Source: Colimorpha sp045639845 (lineage in GTDB: Bacteria; Bacteroidota; Bacteroidia; Bacteroidales; P3). From it: 26,321 nt of DNA. Shown here one piece after another: positions 7,927 to 15,552 of this stretch. The position numbers and the translations under genes are program-made. The notes under the pieces are model-generated. The model made no database searches. It worked only from the letters and a program-made list of their open reading frames with translations, and had not been told where the DNA came from. How positions within the stretch are numbered: the first letter of the stretch is position 1; each line of letters begins with the position of its first letter. The stretch is taken from NCBI GenBank assembly GCA_045639845.1, contig JAZUDW010000094.1, forward strand, positions 1-26,321, read 5' to 3'.

Positions 7927-7957
7927 TTGCAGGGTGCGTGTATTGGTTGTAATTTTG
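7927..7957 (+). promoter_or_regulatory. Promoter of the FeoB-like gene
   Basis: TAATTTTG at 7950-7957 matches TAnnTTTG. A partial -33 box (TTG, 7927-7929) lies 20 bases upstream. The ATG follows at 7984, giving a leader of about 22 bases. No Fur-like operator is obvious. Confidence 0.5.
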
Positions 7958-7983
7958 CAATAAATAACAATTGAGCTGTATTT

Positions 7984-10050
7984 ATGCAAGTGCATGATAT
8001 TAATAATAATAGGATAAGTGTGGCTGTTGTTGGGGATGGCCATCATGGCCAGAAATCCTTTTGTGAGAGTGTTCGTGGATTGAATACTACTGAACAATTT
8101 GAGATTGATTGGATCGAGGTAGAGGATATAGAAACGTTGTCGGAAGTACGTCCCGATGTTGCAGTGATGGTAATAGATGCCCTTGAGATAGAGCAGAGTT
8201 TAATAAAGGCTACCCACCTCATAGATATGCATTTAAAGATCGTTATGGCGCTAAATCACTATGACGACCTGCTTGCTACAGACCATGATCTGGACTATAA
8301 TCGTTTGGGTATGCTGTTGGGTTTTCGTGTAGTACCTACAGATTCGTGCAGTGGGAAAGGTCTGAACGAAGTGATCAACGATGTGGTGGCTGCTCATGTT
8401 AATGAGAAAGGTGCTACCCGCCACACGCATGTGATCTATGGCAACGAACTGGAACGAGCTATCGATAATGTAGAGACTGCGTTGTTGAACGAACCAGAAC
8501 TGTGCGAGCGTTTCAATACACGCCATCTGGCTATTCATCTTCTGGAAGACCCCTATTCGTATCTTCCTAAGCTGCAACAGTCGAAGCATCTGGAATCAAT
8601 AAGGAGTGTAATGGAAATGAACAGAAGCTCCCTGATATTCAACAATGGTATTCAACCAGCAGTTTTGATAAACAATGCTCGCCAAGGTTTTGTGACAGGA
8701 GCACTAACCGACACATTGGTCCATAGTAAGAACGATACAGACCATACACTCTCTCAACGTATCGACAAAGTGTTGACCACACCATGGTCGGGTTTCCCGA
8801 TATTGATTGCCGTTCTTTTTTGTGTTTTCCAATGTACTTTTGCTATTGGTGCTTATCCCCAAGACTGGATAGCCTCGTTGGTCGATGCTCTGTGTTCGTG
8901 GCTCAACGGAACGTTGCCCAATGGCTGGTTTACATCGCTTTTTGTTGATGGCGTTGTGCAAGGAGTAGGTGCTGTGCTGGCTTTTGTTCCTCAGATAATG
9001 ATAATGTTCTTCTTCATTGCAATGATGGAGGAGAGCGGTTATATGTCGCGTGCAGCCTTTTTGATGGACAAGATCATGCATAGGGTAGGGCTGCATGGTA
9101 GGTCTTTCATCCCAATGCTCATCGGTTTTGGATGTAATGTGCCGGCTATCATGGCTGCTCGCAATATAGACGATGTCAAGGATAGGATGCTTACGATGCT
9201 TATGATACCCTTCATGTCGTGTTCGGCACGACTGCCGGTGTATATGTTGTTGGTGAGTGCATTCTTCGATCCGCGCTACCAGGCATTGGTCATGATGTCG
9301 TTGTATGTGTTAGGGGTGGCTTTGAGTATTCTCTTTGCTTTGGTGATGAAGCATACGAAGTGGTTCCGTAAGCAGCAAGACGATTTCGTTAGCGAGCTCC
9401 CTGGTTTCCGCCAACCCACTTGGAGAAATGTGTGGGGTACAATATGGGAACGTACTTCCGACTATCTTCAAAAAATCGCCACTGTGATACTCTGGGCATC
9501 TATTATCATATGGACACTGGAGTTCTTTCCTAGAAACAAAGATCTTGTACTGCCACTTGAAGAGCAGATTGCCAACGTACAGAGTAACGGTGAGTTGACA
9601 GATGATGAAAAATACGTTCTTGTGAATGATTTGAAGGCAGAATGTCGTTACATTCAAAATGAGAACAGCTATCTGGCTATGATCGGAAAATTTATAGAAC
9701 CGGTGATGCGACCATTGGGGTTTGACTGGCGTTTGAATGTGTGTATATTGACCGGCCTTCCGGCCAAAGAAGCCATTGTCAGCACTATGGGTATCTTGTA
9801 TCATGTAGATGATGTTGATGGCGATAGCGACGGCAAACTTGTTGATTCGCTTAAGCAGACATCCAACTTTTCACCATTGGTAGCTTATGGGTTCATGGTG
9901 TTTGTGTTGCTCTACTTTCCGTGCATAGCAACCATAGCTACTTTGCGAAGAGAAGTTGGTAAGCGTTGGGCTTGGTTCGTAGTGTTTCATTCCATGCTGT
10001 TGGCATGGCTTATGGCATGGTTGGTGAATGTGGTAGGCTCTATTGCCTAG
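7984..10050 (+). CDS. feoB: FeoB-like metal transporter with a degenerate G domain
   Basis: The membrane part (about residue 265 to the end) is typical FeoB. It shows the first Gate core FIPMLIGFGCNVPAIMAAR (GFGCNVPA, 381-388), MSCSARLPVY (411-420), a long cytosolic loop rich in charged residues, and the second Gate segment LTGLPAKEAIVSTMG. FeoB imports Fe(II) (some homologues Mn(II)) across the inner membrane. The cytosolic N-terminal part is abnormal. The P-loop GxxNxGK(S/T) reads GDGHHGQKS (17-25). The switch I/G2 and DxxG (G3) region is missing, with only about 33 residues between the P-loop and PDVAVMVID where FeoB normally has roughly twice that. G4 (NHYD, 91-94) and G5 (SCSGKG, 121-126) persist. 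The helical GDI-like region follows (about 135-250). At 688 residues it is shorter than usual Bacteroidales FeoB, which often carries a fused FeoA; no FeoA is seen here. The frame is intact with no stops, so it looks maintained. Confidence 0.9.
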   Translation: MQVHDINNNRISVAVVGDGHHGQKSFCESVRGLNTTEQFEIDWIEVEDIETLSEVRPDVAVMVIDALEIEQSLIKATHLIDMHLKIVMALNHYDDLLATDHDLDYNRLGMLLGFRVVPTDSCSGKGLNEVINDVVAAHVNEKGATRHTHVIYGNELERAIDNVETALLNEPELCERFNTRHLAIHLLEDPYSYLPKLQQSKHLESIRSVMEMNRSSLIFNNGIQPAVLINNARQGFVTGALTDTLVHSKNDTDHTLSQRIDKVLTTPWSGFPILIAVLFCVFQCTFAIGAYPQDWIASLVDALCSWLNGTLPNGWFTSLFVDGVVQGVGAVLAFVPQIMIMFFFIAMMEESGYMSRAAFLMDKIMHRVGLHGRSFIPMLIGFGCNVPAIMAARNIDDVKDRMLTMLMIPFMSCSARLPVYMLLVSAFFDPRYQALVMMSLYVLGVALSILFALVMKHTKWFRKQQDDFVSELPGFRQPTWRNVWGTIWERTSDYLQKIATVILWASIIIWTLEFFPRNKDLVLPLEEQIANVQSNGELTDDEKYVLVNDLKAECRYIQNENSYLAMIGKFIEPVMRPLGFDWRLNVCILTGLPAKEAIVSTMGILYHVDDVDGDSDGKLVDSLKQTSNFSPLVAYGFMVFVLLYFPCIATIATLRREVGKRWAWFVVFHSMLLAWLMAWLVNVVGSIA

Positions 10051-10217
10051 AGCCCTTAATGAGTGTGTGCCCTTAGGTCTAAGAGGGGCTGATAGTACCG
10101 ACTGCACGTTGACTAGCCTATGGCGAATGTGCATCGATAGTAGGGCAGGGGGCTGTTTTCACGTTATGCTGTTGAAAAAAAAGGATGCCGTATGGGCGTT
10201 GTATGTTTTTTTTTATG

Positions 10218-10225
10218 TATTTTTG
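10218..10225 (+). promoter_or_regulatory. -7 box upstream of the thioredoxin-fold gene
   Basis: TATTTTTG at 10218-10225 matches TAnnTTTG exactly and lies 29 bases before the ATG at 10255. The best -33 candidate (GTTG, 10198-10201) is only 16 bases away and weak. The 200-base gap between the FeoB-like gene and this one otherwise shows only a small imperfect hairpin at 10070-10089 (CCCTTAG/CTAAG) without a T run. Confidence 0.5.
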
Positions 10226-10254
10226 CATTTTAAAAATATTTAATAATTAGGCAT

Positions 10255-11721
10255 ATGAAACGCTTTTTGCTGTCGATAATGATGTTGATGTGTTTTGCAA
10301 ACATTGTTGATGCTCAAAAGAATATCACCATCAAAGGCACTACTGTGAATGGTTCGGGTAAAACTATTCAATTGTATAAGTATTCCGACAAAATCTCATG
10401 CTATGAGGTGATGCTTGATGAACAGACTATCGACAATGAACAGTCGTTCACCTTGCAGTGCTATGCCAACTATCCAACCTTAGTGTTTGTTCAGATTGAC
10501 AATTATTCTCAATCCTTTTACGTAGAACCGGGCCGTGATTATAATATTTATATCCCTCGTTTCGACTGGAACATCGATGAGGCAAAGAATGTATATCTAG
10601 ACCCTGTGGCCTTGCCAATTGAGTTTTTGAATCTTCCCAAAAACGATATAAATGCTTTGATTGATAAGTTTGATCGCTCTGTGAACGATTACATTGCAAG
10701 TCATAAGGTTTATTTTGACTATCGCTATCGTCCTCAGAAGCGTTATTTCGACAGTCTGGTGCTGTATGTAAACAAACAGTGTCCCGATGTGGAAGGGTGT
10801 GATTTCTTCAACCGTTACAAAGTGTACCAGCTGGCAGAAATGAAGATGAATATGAAATTTGAGACACGCCGCAACATTTATAATAAGTATATCCAGGGTC
10901 ATCCTGTCTTGGTATATGACGAGAATTACATGTCTCTGTTCGTTGCACTCTATTCCAATGCTATTTCAAAAGGAACCAAAGATATCTCTGTTCGCCGTCT
11001 GGCTCATTGGGTTTACAATATGGATCTGAATACCTTTATCGATTCATTGGGTGTGGATCCTCTTCTTCGTCACGAGCAGGTACGAGAGTTGGCTGCCTTG
11101 TTAGCGTTGAAAGAAGCCTACCATAATTTCCACTATTACGACAGTGAGTCGGTTGTGAAAATGATTGAGCGTATTGGCCAGCGAACCAAATTTGCTGAGC
11201 ATAAACCTATAGTAAAGAATCTGGTCGATGGTTTTCAGCGTACGGTAGCTGGCTCTGAAGTGAAGTCATTCTCTTTGCCTAATGTAAACAAAGAACTTGT
11301 GTCACTCGATTCTTTCAACGGCAAGTGGATCTATCTGTCGTTCGTTCGTGTTGGTGATCCCAATTCGCGGAGCGAGATTGAGACTATGGCTCACTTCAAG
11401 GATCAGATCTATAGTAGAAATGACAATGTCGAGTTTGTGACCATCGTATGCGACCGTGAATTTCAAAAGATGTATCATTTCCTGAAAAACTCAAAACATG
11501 GAGATCGTTACAATTGGACATGGTTGCATTTCAATAACAATTATGAGTTGCTGAATAATTTCCGCGTGGTTAGTTATCCTACCTTTATACTTATCAATCC
11601 CGAAGGTAAGCTGCACTACGATATCACACCTCGTCCCGGTAGTGGATTCTTGGTGAGTCCGCCTTGGCAGCAAAATCAAAGACAGACCACAACACCTACA
11701 ATCCCGCTGTTCCGCAATTAA
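10255..11721 (+). CDS. Secreted thioredoxin-fold protein lacking CxxC
   Basis: Residues 1-20 form a signal peptide ending VDA-QKN. Residues 21-120 are beta-rich and resemble the DUF4369-like N-terminal domain of Bacteroidales TlpA relatives; residues 125-330 are helical. The C-terminal part (about 335-460) has thioredoxin/TlpA layout: SLPNVNKELVSLDSFNGKWIYLSF, then a helix, FVTIVCD, and the cis-proline loop VVSYPTFILINPEGK (P442). Where the redox CxxC should be, after LSFV, the sequence reads RVGDPNSRSEI (365-375), with no cysteine. It is therefore unlikely to be a thiol oxidoreductase and may be a binding protein of the envelope. The C-terminal tail is Gln/Thr/Pro-rich. Function unknown. It is followed by argS after 61 bases with no evident terminator. 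Confidence 0.8.
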   Translation: MKRFLLSIMMLMCFANIVDAQKNITIKGTTVNGSGKTIQLYKYSDKISCYEVMLDEQTIDNEQSFTLQCYANYPTLVFVQIDNYSQSFYVEPGRDYNIYIPRFDWNIDEAKNVYLDPVALPIEFLNLPKNDINALIDKFDRSVNDYIASHKVYFDYRYRPQKRYFDSLVLYVNKQCPDVEGCDFFNRYKVYQLAEMKMNMKFETRRNIYNKYIQGHPVLVYDENYMSLFVALYSNAISKGTKDISVRRLAHWVYNMDLNTFIDSLGVDPLLRHEQVRELAALLALKEAYHNFHYYDSESVVKMIERIGQRTKFAEHKPIVKNLVDGFQRTVAGSEVKSFSLPNVNKELVSLDSFNGKWIYLSFVRVGDPNSRSEIETMAHFKDQIYSRNDNVEFVTIVCDREFQKMYHFLKNSKHGDRYNWTWLHFNNNYELLNNFRVVSYPTFILINPEGKLHYDITPRPGSGFLVSPPWQQNQRQTTTPTIPLFRN

Positions 11722-11782
11722 ATAGTATCTCAGTCCGGTAGTTAGGTTACTCCTTTTTATATGAATGAAAAATAATTAAGAT

Positions 11783-13585
11783 ATGATTGAATCGTTATTG
11801 AAACAAAGCATTGCCGAATCGTTGCATAATCTCTATACGATCGACGTTGCTGTAGAAAGTATTGTATTACAGAGTACAAGTAAAAACTTCGAGGGCGACT
11901 TCACCTTTGTTGTCTTCCCCTTTGTTAAGCAAGCCCGCAAAGCACCTGATATGGTGGGCAAAGAGGTAGGTGAGGCGGTAGCAGCGCTCTGTCCCCAAGT
12001 AGCCTCGTTCAATGTAGTGAAAGGCTTTCTCAATTTTGTAATTGCCGACAATTATTGGATCGACTTCGTTGGAAAGACTGTTGGCGTGGAGCGTTACGGT
12101 CTTAAAGAAGCCAATGCAGGCGATGCTCCTATCGTGGTGGAATATTCCTCGCCAAATACCAACAAGCCCTTGCATTTGGGCCATGTACGCAACAATCTTC
12201 TTGGATGGTCGGTGTCGCAGCTGCTCAAGGCCAATGGCAACAATGTGAAGATGGTCAATCTGGTCAACGACCGAGGTATTCATATCTGCAAGTCCATGTT
12301 GGCATGGCTACGCTTCGGTAATGGCGAGACTCCCGAAACCAGCGGTATGAAGGGCGACCATCTGGTGGGTAAGTACTATGTTGAGTTCGATAAGCATTAC
12401 AAAGCTGAGATTAAAGAGTTGGTTGAACAGGGCGTGGACGAAGAAGAAGCCAAAAAACAAGCTCCTTTATTGCTTGAAGCACAGTCGATGCTGAAACGTT
12501 GGGAAGAAGGTGACAAAGAGGTTCGTGATCTTTGGGAGAAGATGAATAGCTGGGTGTATGCAGGTTTCGATGCCACCTATAAGAAGATGGGTGTTGGTTT
12601 CGACAAGATCTACTACGAGTCGAACACCTATATGCTTGGAAAAGAACTTGTACAGAAAGGTTTGGATTCTGGTGTGCTCTATCGTCGCGACGATGGTGCT
12701 GTGTGTGCCGACCTCACCGACGCTGGTCTCGACCATAAGGTGTTGCTCCGCAAAGATGGCACCTCTGTATATATGACACAAGACTTGGGTACAGCTTTGC
12801 TTCGTCACAATGACTTCGGCGCCGAACAGTTGATGTATGTGGTGGGCAACGAGCAAGACTATCATTTCCAAGTGTTGAAGATTATCCTTGGCCGTCTGGG
12901 CTTCGACTGGGCAGACAAGGTTTACCACCTTTCGTATGGCATGGTAGAATTGCCCAACGGCAAGATGAAATCTCGCGAAGGCACTGTTGTTGATGCCGAC
13001 GACTTGATGGCTGAAATGGAACAAACTGCAGCTGAGATGAGCAAGGAGCATGGAAAGAACAATGACCTTTCTCCCGAACAACAGCAGCAACTATATCATA
13101 TGTTGGCACTCGGCGCATTGAAATACTTTATTCTCAAAGTGGATCCTACGAAGACTATGCTCTTCAATCCTGCCGAGAGTATTGACTTCAATGGCAACAC
13201 TGGTCCCTTTATCCAGTACACTCATGCTCGTATCCGTTCTATCATCCGCAAAGCCGAGATGGAACAGAATGTGGTGATTGCAGCAGGGGAGGGGATAGCT
13301 CCTGCCGAAGGCAAGCTCAACGACAAGGAACGTGATGTTATTAAGCTGCTGCACGATCTGCCTTCTACCATTGCCCAGGCTGCCGGTGCTTACAGTCCTG
13401 CTATGATAGCCAACTATGCTTTCGACCTTGCTAAAGCATTCAATAGCTTCTACCAAGATACTCCTATTCTTCGTGAGTCCAACCGTGACACGATGATTTT
13501 CCGCATACATCTCTGTTCTATTGTGGCTCAGACGTTGAAGAATACTATGATGATTCTCGGTATCGAAGTGCCAGACCGTATGTAA
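11783..13585 (+). CDS. argS: Arginine--tRNA ligase
   Basis: A class I synthetase charging tRNA-Arg with arginine. The 600-residue length is normal. The N-terminal Arg-tRNA-synthetase additional domain (about 1-100, with FEGDFTFVVFPFVK) recognises the tRNA D-loop. The catalytic Rossmann core has VEYSSPNTNKPLHLGHVRNN, with HLGH (131-134) as the HIGH motif. MKSREGT (395-401) forms the KMSKS-equivalent loop, preceded by YGMVELPNGK. The C-terminal anticodon-binding helical domain contains GNTGPFIQYTHARIRSI and ends ILGIEVPDRM, as is usual for the family. The ATG at 11783 follows AATAATTAAGAT. Two of its substrate tRNA genes lie 4 kb upstream, a co-location that need not be functional. Confidence 0.97.
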   Translation: MIESLLKQSIAESLHNLYTIDVAVESIVLQSTSKNFEGDFTFVVFPFVKQARKAPDMVGKEVGEAVAALCPQVASFNVVKGFLNFVIADNYWIDFVGKTVGVERYGLKEANAGDAPIVVEYSSPNTNKPLHLGHVRNNLLGWSVSQLLKANGNNVKMVNLVNDRGIHICKSMLAWLRFGNGETPETSGMKGDHLVGKYYVEFDKHYKAEIKELVEQGVDEEEAKKQAPLLLEAQSMLKRWEEGDKEVRDLWEKMNSWVYAGFDATYKKMGVGFDKIYYESNTYMLGKELVQKGLDSGVLYRRDDGAVCADLTDAGLDHKVLLRKDGTSVYMTQDLGTALLRHNDFGAEQLMYVVGNEQDYHFQVLKIILGRLGFDWADKVYHLSYGMVELPNGKMKSREGTVVDADDLMAEMEQTAAEMSKEHGKNNDLSPEQQQQLYHMLALGALKYFILKVDPTKTMLFNPAESIDFNGNTGPFIQYTHARIRSIIRKAEMEQNVVIAAGEGIAPAEGKLNDKERDVIKLLHDLPSTIAQAAGAYSPAMIANYAFDLAKAFNSFYQDTPILRESNRDTMIFRIHLCSIVAQTLKNTMMILGIEVPDRM

Positions 13586-13590
13586 AGAGC

Positions 13591-13710
13591 AACGCATCTG
13601 TAGTCTGCATGATGTTCTCTTTGTTGTCGGACTATCAGAATCAGCATCTGCGTTAGAATAATAATAGGACTGACAATAATCCATGCATACCACCATGAGG
13701 TTGTCAGTCC
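13591..13710 (+). terminator. Structured 3' region of argS, possible terminator
   Basis: Two inverted repeats follow the stop. AACGCA (13591-13596) pairs with TGCGTT (13649-13654), enclosing TAGTC/GACTA. GGACTGACAA (13667-13676) pairs perfectly with TTGTCAGTCC (13701-13710) around a 24-base loop. Neither is followed by a true T run, so termination would be imperfect. This is the only candidate between argS and the thioesterase. Confidence 0.4.
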
Positions 13711-13767
13711 TTGATTTGGAGCCATGCGATTGTTTTGCCTTTCTTGAAAAAATGTATGGCCTAAGGG

Positions 13768-13788
13768 GTCACCTGGGTGGTGACTTTG
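13768..13788 (+). promoter_or_regulatory. Operator-like palindrome over a -7-like box
   Basis: GTCACC (13768-13773) and GGTGAC (13779-13784) form a perfect 6-bp inverted repeat around 5 bases. The right arm overlaps TGACTTTG (13781-13788), a one-mismatch version of TAnnTTTG, placed 28 bases before the thioesterase ATG. A regulator bound here could block the promoter. No good -33 box is seen. Confidence 0.35.
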
Positions 13789-13816
13789 CAATTTAAGTGT
13801 ATAAAACCATTAAGCG

Positions 13817-14551
13817 ATGATACTTCCAGTTTACGAAACACCTTTTTATATTTATACCCATTTATGTGATCGTTTTTATCGTCTCTCTATTCCAGCCACG
13901 GCCCAGTTGTTTCAGGAAGTGGCTGAGTTGCACAGCAATGCTGTAGGCTCTGGCTTTCAAACACTGTTGGAGAAGGGTAGAGTGTGGGTACTTTCAAAAG
14001 TGTCGTATCGTTTTGTCGGGCGTTTCCCCAGATTAGACGAAGAGGTAAAGCTGCGCACGTGGAGTAGAGGTAGCGACAGCCTTATAGCTCATCGAGACTT
14101 TCAGATTATTAGCAAGATGGGCGAAATACTGTTGGCTTGTACGTCAACTTGGGTGGTGATGGATCTCAAAACCAGAAGAGTGTGCCGTCATCAAGAGGAG
14201 ATGAAATGTTATACCACACACGAAGAGCGGGCTTTGAATTTCGATGCTGTGAAGGTTGATATGCCAAGCGATATCGACGAGTGTGAGTCGTATCATTCCG
14301 CGGTAGAATTTTCGTCTATTGACAAAGCTCAGCACGTAAACAATGCCGAGTACCTTCGTTGGTTCATAAACAAAATTCCTTCGGATTTGTTAGAGAAAGG
14401 ACCGTTGAGTGTTGATGTTAATTATCTGCGTGAGACTCGTCCTGATGAGGAATACTATATTGACACAAAGATTGAAGAAAATCAAGCTTGGTTCAGAACG
14501 AGAACCGATAGAGGCATCTCTGTGAACTGTCACATGCTATTCCGCGAATAG
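13817..14551 (+). CDS. Acyl-ACP thioesterase (FatA/FatB-like)
   Basis: Hydrolyses fatty acyl-ACP to free fatty acid, ending chain elongation in the cytoplasm. The 244 residues make two hotdog domains, as in bacterial relatives of plant Fat proteins. The first (about 5-130) contains the LFQEVAELHSNAVGSGF helix and VWVLSKVSYRFVGRFPRLDEEVKLRTW. The second (about 155-244) contains the catalytic segment SSIDKAQHVNNAEYLRW, in which D169, H173 and N175/N176 correspond to the family's conserved Asp/His/Asn region. The ATG at 13817 gives the expected start just before the first strand. Transcribed alone between a candidate operator and a strong terminator. The family is clear; chain-length preference is unknown. 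Confidence 0.92.
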   Translation: MILPVYETPFYIYTHLCDRFYRLSIPATAQLFQEVAELHSNAVGSGFQTLLEKGRVWVLSKVSYRFVGRFPRLDEEVKLRTWSRGSDSLIAHRDFQIISKMGEILLACTSTWVVMDLKTRRVCRHQEEMKCYTTHEERALNFDAVKVDMPSDIDECESYHSAVEFSSIDKAQHVNNAEYLRWFINKIPSDLLEKGPLSVDVNYLRETRPDEEYYIDTKIEENQAWFRTRTDRGISVNCHMLFRE

Positions 14552-14575
14552 TTCTTCATCGACTGCAGTAAAAAT

Positions 14576-14627
14576 AAGCGTGACCTTATCATCCGTTTAA
14601 GATAGTAGTCACGCTTTTTCTGTTTTA
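14576..14627 (+). terminator. Intrinsic terminator of the thioesterase gene
   Basis: AAGCGTGAC (14576-14584) pairs perfectly with GTCACGCTT (14608-14616). Inside it TTATC (14586-14590) and GATAG (14601-14605) extend the hairpin, and TTTTCTGTTTT follows. It starts 25 bases after the stop. Confidence 0.85.
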
Positions 14628-14904
14628 TCTACTTAACATAACTGACATTGTTTTGGGGGAGTGCTTTAATGATAATTAATGAGAATTTTAGCTTGGTTTG
14701 TGCAGTATTGAGCCGTTCTAGAAGCACAAGGCAGTGTCTTGCAACATATCTGATGCTATGCCATGCATGAAAGTCATTTTTGTTATTGTCAGCACGTATT
14801 GTTTGATTCTACAAACTATTTGATTACAAAAATAGCTAGGATTTGAAGAATATTGCATCCAATCAATTCGTAGCAATCAAAGTGACTGGCGACACCAAAA
14901 GTTG
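14628..14904. other. Intergenic stretch without a recognisable gene
   Basis: No defensible reading frame on either strand. A lone minus-strand TATTTTTG (14834 down to 14827) resembles a -7 box but has no -33 partner and no gene downstream. No terminator is visible for the small lipoprotein gene that ends at 14905. Confidence 0.4.
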
Positions 14905-15117
14905 CTAATCCTCTACTTCTTCCCAGTATGCATCATAGAAAGTGTCTTTGAATACGATCATCGGCTGTTGCTGGTCGTTAAGGTATTCATCGATGTTGTC
15001 GGTTGCCGAATCTAGTGGATCGTTTGTAATGGTAGTCACATCTACATCATTGTAGTGCTGTTGACAAGAAAGAATCAAGACCGAGGCCAGAAGCAAAGAA
15101 AAAAGTTTGATATTCAT
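14905..15117 (-). CDS. Small putative lipoprotein
   Basis: The 70-residue product begins MNIKLFSLLLASVLILSC, a short basic n-region, a hydrophobic core and a lipobox-like ILSC (Cys18). This fits a type II signal peptide and an exposed lipoprotein. The mature part of about 52 residues is strongly acidic (NDVDVTT, ATDNIDEYLND, WEEVED) and has no recognised domain. The only gap upstream on its strand is the tRNA-Glu terminator 27 bases away, so it must have its own weak promoter or depend on read-through. Short acidic lipoproteins like this are common but uncharacterised in Bacteroidales. The lipobox and the intact frame make it likely to be real. Confidence 0.65.
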   Translation of the reverse strand: MNIKLFSLLLASVLILSCQQHYNDVDVTTITNDPLDSATDNIDEYLNDQQQPMIVFKDTFYDAYWEEVED

Positions 15118-15144
15118 AGTTGAAGCGCACAGATTAATGATAAC

Positions 15145-15169
15145 AAAAAAGCCTTCTAATTAGAAGGCT
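15145..15169 (-). terminator. Terminator of tRNA-Glu
   Basis: A perfect 20-base palindrome (AGCCTTCTAATTAGAAGGCT, 15150-15169) is followed on the minus strand by a run of six T (15150-15145). It begins 8 bases after the tRNA 3' end. Confidence 0.9.
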
Positions 15170-15176
15170 GTATTTG

Positions 15177-15251
15177 TACCACATAGGGGATTCGAACCCC
15201 TGATCTCGACAGTGAGAGTGTCGTGTCCTGGACCAGCTAGACGAATGTGGC
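15177..15251 (-). tRNA. tRNA-Glu (anticodon CTC)
   Basis: A 75-base cloverleaf on the minus strand: acceptor GCCACAT/ATGTGGT, anticodon stem CGACA/TGTCG around loop CTCTCAC (anticodon CTC, reads GAG), T-arm AGGGG/CCCCT around TTCGAAT, and discriminator A. The TTCGTCTAG D-arm entry is the usual one for bacterial tRNA-Glu. CCA is not encoded. As anticodon CTC reads only GAG, another tRNA-Glu (TTC) must exist elsewhere. Confidence 0.94.
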
Positions 15252-15294
15252 GTTTTTATTGTTCAGGGATTTCGTTGTCTCTTGAAATCGGTTG

Positions 15295-15302
15295 CAAAAA
15301 TA
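15295..15302 (-). promoter_or_regulatory. -7 box of the tRNA-Glu gene
   Basis: TATTTTTG on the minus strand (15302 down to 15295) exactly matches TAnnTTTG and lies 44 bases upstream of the tRNA 5' end. The -33 region is AT-rich without an exact TTTG. Confidence 0.55.
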
Positions 15303-15552
15303 GTAATATTTTTTGATATACTAAAGTTTTTTTTCAAAAAAAAGCATCTTCTTGATTTATATTGTTGAGATATAAAGGTATAACTGATGCATTTTTTTGT
15401 ATGGATACCCTGCTTTAGATGATGTTTGGCCTATGTACATCCATTTTTTTTTGTGTTTTTCGTTTTTGAATCATCTCCCCTACCCTTGTGTTTGTTTGTA
15501 TTGTATTGAATATTAAACGGTTGGTTGCGTTTGTGCTGTTTGTGTTATGAGG

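Noticed and set aside
14827..14834. Minus-strand TATTTTTG as a promoter
   Set aside because: No -33 box and no gene downstream; probably chance in AT-rich sequence.
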